Positions 6,894 to 11,046 of a stretch of DNA of 11,046 bases are shown piece after piece. Both the position numbers and the translations under genes were made by a program. The DNA comes from Candidatus Latescibacterota bacterium. GTDB lineage: Bacteria > Blakebacterota > Blakebacteria > Blakebacterales > Blakebacteraceae. The number at the start of each line of letters is the position of its first letter. Positions within the stretch are counted from its first letter, which is position 1. Below the pieces are notes generated by a model. The model did not search any database and had not been told where the DNA came from. It saw only the letters and a list, made by a program, of their open reading frames with translations. Location of the stretch: assembly GCA_023135015.1 (NCBI GenBank), contig JAGLTZ010000106.1, forward strand, positions 1-11,046, read 5' to 3'.

Positions 6894-7514
6894 GTGAGAA
6901 CAATCCTGATCACCGACGTACAGCGTTACGGGCGTGAGCGCACCCTCGAGGTCATACACCAGGCATTTGTGGCCGGAGTGGAAGCGGTCCAGGTACACGA
7001 GAAGGAGTGGATGGCCCGGGAACTTCTCGGTTTCGTGGTTGAGATCCTCTCACTTGCCGAAGAGTTCGGAGCACGCGTGTTCGTGAACGATCGACTGGAT
7101 ATTGCATTGAGCTCTGGCGCCCACGGTGTGCATCTGGATGATGACGCTCTCCATCCGGAGGCGGCACGAGAGCTTGCCAGGCGCCTCGAAAGAGACGATT
7201 TTCTTATCGGGGTCCTGGTACACAACAGGGCTGATGTGGCGCGCGCCTCGGCCGGGATGGCCGATTACGCCCTGTTCGGTCCTCTCTACTCGTCACCCGA
7301 TGAGGATGAGTTCGGGCCGCCTCTTGGTATTAACGCGCTAGGTGTTGTCTGTGCGGATAGGTGGGTTCCCGTTCTGGCGGTAGGAGGGATCACTCCGGAA
7401 AACGCCGGCGAAGTGCTGGCCGCCGGTGCCGCCGGCGTGGCGTGCACGCGCGCCATTTTTGAGGCAGATGATCCCGGAGACGCCGCCCGGTGTCTTGTCG
7501 AGGCCACCCGGTGA
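6894..7514 (+). CDS. ThiE/TenI-family thiamine phosphate synthase-like protein
   Basis: 206 residues from the GTG at 6894. A CTG at 6882, better spaced from the ribosome binding site, would add four residues. A full-length TIM-barrel of the thiamine monophosphate synthase/TenI family (PF02581) is visible: ILITD at the N-terminus, AVQVHEKEW, VNDRLDIA (Asn65, Asp66), GAHGVHLDDDA, IGVLVHN, DYALFGPLYSS, VPVLAVGGITPENAG and GAAGVACTRAIF. ThiE joins HMP-PP and thiazole phosphate; TenI tautomerises the thiazole. Several positions needed for pyrophosphate binding in ThiE are changed: QxREK has His35 for Arg, GVSxH has Leu108 for Ser, and the PTxTK loop is SSPDEDE (133-139). TenI activity or a new function is therefore as likely as ThiE. 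It lies 51 bp (from the GTG) after the second DUF4097 gene and 78 bp before purC. Confidence 0.8.
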   Translation: MRTILITDVQRYGRERTLEVIHQAFVAGVEAVQVHEKEWMARELLGFVVEILSLAEEFGARVFVNDRLDIALSSGAHGVHLDDDALHPEAARELARRLERDDFLIGVLVHNRADVARASAGMADYALFGPLYSSPDEDEFGPPLGINALGVVCADRWVPVLAVGGITPENAGEVLAAGAAGVACTRAIFEADDPGDAARCLVEATR

Positions 7515-7582
7515 GATCTACCGCAGATTTCCTGAAAATAAACTGACTGTTGCAGAAGTGTAAAATTACTCGTTCCCGCCCC

Positions 7583-7588
7583 AGGAGG
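7583..7588 (+). promoter_or_regulatory. Ribosome binding site of purC
   Basis: A perfect AGGAGG stands 4 nt before the ATG at 7593, confirming that start. The 78-bp gap before it contains no clear terminator; a TAAAAT at 7561-7566 could be a -10 element but no -35 fits it. Confidence 0.65.
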
Positions 7589-7592
7589 ATGT

Positions 7593-8480
7593 ATGGAACC
7601 GATTCTGACCACTGAGTTCGAGGGGATGACGCTGGCCGGCCGGGGCAAGGTCCGGGACATCTACGATTTCGACGACCATCTTCTCATTGTGGCCACAGAC
7701 CGGCTGTCGGCTTTCGATGTGGTCCTGCCGACACCGATCCCCGACAAGGGCAAGGTGCTGACGCAGATCTCCGCCTACTGGTTCTCCCGTATGTCCTCTG
7801 TCGTCGGGAACCATATGGTTTCGGTCTCGCCCGAGGAGTATCCGGTCGAGGCCCGGGAACATGCCGACCAGCTGGCCGGCAGGAGCATGCTCGTCCGGCG
7901 GTGTGAGCCGCTGCCGGTGGAATGCGTCGTGCGGGGCTACGTTGCCGGGTCGGGGTGGAAGGAGTATCAACAGGAATCGTCCATCAGTGAAATCGGGCTT
8001 CCATCGGGGCTGCGGCAGTGCGACAGGCTGCCCGAGCCGATTTTCACTCCTGCAACAAAAGCCGAGCGCGGCACGCACGACGAGAACATCTCATTCAACA
8101 GGATGGAATCCATAATCGGTTCTGAGCTCGCCGCCAGATTGAGGGACCTCTCCCTCGAGGTATATCTGAAAGGGTCGGAGGAGGCGGCTGGGAAGGGTAT
8201 CATCATAGCTGATACCAAATTCGAATTCGGACTCATCGACGGGGAGCTGTTGATGATCGATGAGTTGCTCACACCCGACTCTTCACGATTCTGGCCGGCT
8301 GAAACATATACGCCGGGCGTATCCCAGGAGAGCCTCGACAAACAGTACGTCCGCAACTACCTGGAGACACTCGACTGGGATAAAACCGATCCCGGGCCGG
8401 AGCTTCCCGAGGATGTGGTCGCGGAGACATCCCGGAGGTACAGGAAGATATATGAGTGGCTCACGGGAAGCCCGTTATAG
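7593..8480 (+). CDS. purC: Phosphoribosylaminoimidazole-succinocarboxamide synthase (SAICAR synthase)
   Basis: 295 residues, the length of the long (yeast ADE1-like) form rather than the ~240-residue E. coli type. Cytoplasmic enzyme of purine synthesis that joins CAIR and aspartate using ATP to give SAICAR. Family motifs in order: GRGKVRDIYD (16-25, ATP loop), ATDRLSAFDVVLPTPIPDKG (34-53), VVRGYVAGSGWKEY, FTPATKAERGTHDENISF, IADTKFEFG (~205-213) and the signature IDELLTPDSSRFWP (~222-235). Every expected block is intact, so the gene should be functional. It lies downstream of the ThiE/TenI-like gene. AIR, from which CAIR is made, is also the precursor of the thiamine pyrimidine, so the two genes touch the same branch point. 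No other pur genes lie in the window. Confidence 0.97.
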   Translation: MEPILTTEFEGMTLAGRGKVRDIYDFDDHLLIVATDRLSAFDVVLPTPIPDKGKVLTQISAYWFSRMSSVVGNHMVSVSPEEYPVEAREHADQLAGRSMLVRRCEPLPVECVVRGYVAGSGWKEYQQESSISEIGLPSGLRQCDRLPEPIFTPATKAERGTHDENISFNRMESIIGSELAARLRDLSLEVYLKGSEEAAGKGIIIADTKFEFGLIDGELLMIDELLTPDSSRFWPAETYTPGVSQESLDKQYVRNYLETLDWDKTDPGPELPEDVVAETSRRYRKIYEWLTGSPL

Positions 8481-8538
8481 CTGTTGTAACAGGGACCGGC
8501 CTGGGGCCAGCTGGGCTTCCATACCTACAGTGTGGCAC

Positions 8539-10872
8539 ATGCTCAGGGTGACCGGCCTGCCAGTTCTGATCCTGGTGACTCTTCCGCTTGGGACCGTAAA
8601 CGCTCAGCAGGGGATAGGCGAATACAATCCCGCCGATTATGTAGTTGGCGCCCGGTTCGTGGAGCGGGCCCCCGTTCTGAACGGCCGACTTGATGAACCG
8701 GTGTGGCTGCAGGCCCGACCGGCGACGGGGTTCACACAGCGGGAGCCATCCGAGGGCGCTCCGGCCACCGAACGTACTGAAGTCAGGATCCTCTACACCC
8801 GTCAGACCCTGTATATAGGCGCCCGGATGTTCGATTCAGAACCGGAGAGGCTGGTCGTTACCCAGCTTCGCCGTGACGGCCGCCTGCATCAGGATGACCA
8901 TTTCGCTTTTGTTCTGGACACCTTTCTGGACCGGCGGAACGCATTTATCTTCAACGTCAACCCGGCCGGAGCCCGATCTGACGGTTTCATTACCGATGAG
9001 GGCCGCAACGTAAACACCGACTTCAATGTTGTCTGGGAGGTAGCGACATCCGTGGACGATGAAGGCTGGACAGCCGAGATCGCGATCCCGCTGAGTCAGC
9101 TGCGCTTTGTATCGGCCGACGGCGAGCAGGTATGGGGTATCAACTTCAGGCGCACAATCAGGAAGAACAACGAAGAGGTGTACTGGGTCCCGACTCCCCG
9201 TAATCTGGGATGGTTCGGACTCCAACGCCTTTCGAACGCCGGCACGCTCGAGGGGCTCTCAGGGCTCGACCAGGGCACCAACCTCCAGGTGAAGCCGTAC
9301 GTGCTGGGAGGCGCAGCCCGGGACCGCGATCTTTCGCCCGATCCCGGTGAGCCTGCGATCACGACCAACAGCGTCACTGACACCGGCCTCGATATCAAGT
9401 ATGTGCCCTCCCCGAACCTGACGTTGGATCTAACTGTGAATACCGACTTCGCCCAGGTCGAAGCCGACCAGGAGAGGGTGAACCTGAGTCGTTTCAGCCT
9501 CTTCTTCCCGGAGAAAAGGGACTTTTTTCTGGAAGGAGCCGGGATATTCGGTAAGGGTGGGAGGGGACGCGGTGGGTTCGGCGGCATGGGTGGGGGAGGC
9601 GGTGGGTTCGGCGGCGGCCCCGACCTCCAGCTCTTCTACAGCCGTCGGATCGGGCTTTCCTCCACCGGCGAGGAAGTGCCTATAGTGGGTGGAGGTAAGC
9701 TTACTGGCAGGATGGGACCGTGGACGGTGGGCGCCCTCAACGTGTTCACCAGTGAGAAGACCCTGTCAGATTCGACTTTCGAAAGCACGACCGCATGGTC
9801 TGTGGTCACTCTGCGCCGCAACGTGTTCGAGCGTTCATCGGTAGGAATGCTGGTGATGAGCAAGGACCCCCGTTCAGAAGATTACAACCGGTCGCTGCGG
9901 TTCGACGCCAACCTGGCCCTGAATGAGGTCACGAAGATAACCGGCGAAATCGCAAGAATCTTCGATCCGAGGATCACCGGAGATGCACTCGCCTACTCGG
10001 GAAGGTTCGACTACGATACCGACCTGTACGATTTCAATATCTCTCACAGGAAGGTGGGAGACGATTTCCTGGCAAACGAGATGGGATATGTCCGCAGGAT
10101 CGGGGTTAAAGAGACCTCCGGTGAGCTGGAGTGGAGCCCCAGGCCCGAGGTGTTTGGGATCCGGCAGATCGGTCTGACTGCCGAAGGCTCCTACCTTACC
10201 GACATGGGGAATCGACTCCTCACCCGCGAGATTTCATTCCGAACCCGGTTCTCAATGGAGAACACCTCCAACATCAACATCACATTGAGCCGGGAATGGG
10301 ACCTGCTTGACTACGATTTCTCGATATACCATGACCCCGACAGTGACGATGTGGTTGTGATCCCGGCCGGTCCCTATGAGTGGACAGGTGTGAACTTCCA
10401 CGGCTCCACCGACGGCCGGAAGCCACTCAGGTTCAGAGGGGGCGGGTCGGCCGGCACTTATTACAACGGCCACAGGGTCAGTGGGAATATCAACGTTACC
10501 TTCCAGCCCGATCCTCATCTGAGCCTGGATATCGGCCTGAACAGGAACAGGCTCTGGAACATCGGTACTACAGACCCGGCGGAGGTGGACGACCTGAAGT
10601 CAGGCTCTGTCCTGATCAGGAGTTTCACAACCAGCACAGTCAGCTTCCGGGGACAGTACGCCTTCACGCCGAACCTGTTCGTGAAGGGTTACATACAGTA
10701 CAATGACAGCCGGAACGCCATTGTCTCCAACTACCTGCTCCACTGGATTATCCGCGATGGCACAGAAATATACCTGGTCTACAACGAGAACTACGACACG
10801 GGTCTGAAATTCGATCCGATCGCGACCGACCGGACCCTGATGCTGAAGGCGACATACCTGCTGCTCTGGTAG
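8539..10872 (+). CDS. CBM9-like/DUF5916 outer-membrane beta-barrel protein
   Basis: 777 residues from the ATG at 8539, which begins a clear signal peptide ([19 protein letters not shown]). The open frame extends back to 8260 only because it runs out of frame through purC. There is no good Shine-Dalgarno. Residues ~45-225 are a carbohydrate-binding family 9-like beta-sandwich ([38 protein letters not shown]). From ~255 on is the DUF5916 domain, with [11 protein letters not shown] (~304), the [16 protein letters not shown] block and FYSRRIGL (~365-372). The remainder alternates in amphipathic strands and ends in LLLW, a C-terminal aromatic as expected for an outer-membrane barrel. A glycine-rich insert (~338-360) follows [10 protein letters not shown]. 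The role is unknown; surface glycan binding or transport is inferred from the N-terminal domain. An AlaX-like gene starts 8 bp after its stop. Confidence 0.88.
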   Translation: MLRVTGLPVLILVTLPLGTVNAQQGIGEYNPADYVVGARFVERAPVLNGRLDEPVWLQARPATGFTQREPSEGAPATERTEVRILYTRQTLYIGARMFDSEPERLVVTQLRRDGRLHQDDHFAFVLDTFLDRRNAFIFNVNPAGARSDGFITDEGRNVNTDFNVVWEVATSVDDEGWTAEIAIPLSQLRFVSADGEQVWGINFRRTIRKNNEEVYWVPTPRNLGWFGLQRLSNAGTLEGLSGLDQGTNLQVKPYVLGGAARDRDLSPDPGEPAITTNSVTDTGLDIKYVPSPNLTLDLTVNTDFAQVEADQERVNLSRFSLFFPEKRDFFLEGAGIFGKGGRGRGGFGGMGGGGGGFGGGPDLQLFYSRRIGLSSTGEEVPIVGGGKLTGRMGPWTVGALNVFTSEKTLSDSTFESTTAWSVVTLRRNVFERSSVGMLVMSKDPRSEDYNRSLRFDANLALNEVTKITGEIARIFDPRITGDALAYSGRFDYDTDLYDFNISHRKVGDDFLANEMGYVRRIGVKETSGELEWSPRPEVFGIRQIGLTAEGSYLTDMGNRLLTREISFRTRFSMENTSNINITLSREWDLLDYDFSIYHDPDSDDVVVIPAGPYEWTGVNFHGSTDGRKPLRFRGGGSAGTYYNGHRVSGNINVTFQPDPHLSLDIGLNRNRLWNIGTTDPAEVDDLKSGSVLIRSFTTSTVSFRGQYAFTPNLFVKGYIQYNDSRNAIVSNYLLHWIIRDGTEIYLVYNENYDTGLKFDPIATDRTLMLKATYLLLW
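9550..9618 (+). repeat. Glycine-rich low-complexity insert with a 17-bp direct repeat
   Basis: Codons here encode mostly Gly with Phe, Arg and Met. GCGGTGGGTTCGGCGGC occurs exactly twice, at 9569-9585 and 9599-9615, a 30-bp offset that keeps the frame (10 codons), so slippage could add or remove units without a frameshift. Confidence 0.8.
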
Positions 10873-10880
10873 GGGTGACC

Positions 10881-11046
10881 GTGCCCGGCTACAACGGTGA
10901 AACCGTAAAGCTCTATTGGGAGGATCCGACCCTGGAGGCCTTCAGAGCCACCGTGCTCGAAGTATGCGAGCTCGACGGGGAAGGTGTCGGTGTGATTCTG
11001 GATCGAACGGCCTTCTATCCCGAGGGAGGCGGGCAGCCGGCGGATG
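10881..11046 (+). CDS. AlaX-like alanyl-tRNA editing protein, 3'-truncated
   Basis: Only the first 55 codons are in the window. The GTG at 10881 is preferred because AGGGG (10871-10875) lies 5 nt upstream; a second in-frame GTG at 10875 overlaps that site. The visible sequence ([21 protein letters not shown], then [18 protein letters not shown]) is the classic opening of the AlaRS-type editing domain, including the FYPEGGGQP signature. Proteins that begin this way without the synthetase catalytic core are free-standing AlaX enzymes, which deacylate mischarged Ser- or Gly-tRNA(Ala) in the cytoplasm. The HxxxH zinc motif and any DHHA1 domain would lie beyond the edge, so long or short form cannot be told. 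The gene starts 8 bp after the DUF5916 stop, implying a shared transcript. Confidence 0.85.
   Translation, partial: MPGYNGETVKLYWEDPTLEAFRATVLEVCELDGEGVGVILDRTAFYPEGGGQPAD

Noticed and set aside
7515..7592. Riboswitch (TPP or purine) upstream of purC
   Set aside because: The 78-bp gap lacks the conserved TPP-box (CUGAGA-type) or purine-riboswitch elements and is too short for a full TPP riboswitch plus expression platform.
8260..8538. N-terminal extension of the DUF5916 open frame
   Set aside because: It overlaps purC in another frame, encodes low-information Arg/Ser/Pro-rich sequence, and the signal peptide begins at 8539.
8481..8538. CTGTT-GT-AACAG and GGCC-rich hairpins between purC and the DUF5916 gene as a terminator
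   Set aside because: The stems are short, the loop of the first is only 2 nt, and no T-run follows.

Overview
The window (11,046 bp, moderately GC-rich) looks like chromosomal DNA of a Gram-negative, outer-membrane bacterium. The evidence is a lipoprotein signal, several Sec signal peptides and a DUF5916-type outer-membrane beta-barrel with a C-terminal aromatic residue. The mix of a secreted S9 peptidase, an M28 peptidase, DUF4097 proteins and a CBM9/DUF5916 protein resembles Gemmatimonadota or a neighbouring FCB-type lineage. That placement is inferred from gene content and not proven. I see no mobile element, tRNA, rRNA or CRISPR array.

Left block (1-4563): a prolyl-oligopeptidase (S9) gene cut by the left edge is followed after 13 bp by a lipoprotein of the phosphodiester glycosidase (NAGPA/DUF2233) family. 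Both read rightward. Facing them is a leftward secreted M28 metallopeptidase with a PA-like insert and an unusual C-terminal winged-helix/PqqD-like tail. The glycosidase and M28 genes converge and overlap by 10 bp at their stop codons.

Middle block (4564-6842): a 175-bp AT-rich divergent region carries an 8-bp inverted repeat and separates the M28 gene from two tandem secreted DUF4097 proteins. The first is a very regular beta-solenoid-like protein with nine D-T-G-S-G-x-V turns. The second is a diverged relative with S-G-x-I turns. No sigma or anti-sigma gene sits beside them in the window.

Right block (6843-11046): a diverged ThiE/TenI-family protein, purC (SAICAR synthase), a large CBM9-DUF5916 outer-membrane protein and the start of an AlaX-like alanyl-tRNA editing protein, all rightward and closely spaced. 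Housekeeping genes (purC, the thiamine-related gene, alaX) are thus interleaved with cell-surface genes. No strong intrinsic terminator is visible between any of them.

Overall theme: secreted peptide and glycan hydrolysis plus surface proteins, interleaved with core metabolism. I do not see a clear defence or otherwise novel system. The most interesting points are the M28 protein (non-canonical metal ligand and odd C-terminus), the Asp-ladder DUF4097 protein, and the ThiE/TenI-like protein with substituted active-site positions and a probable CTG start.
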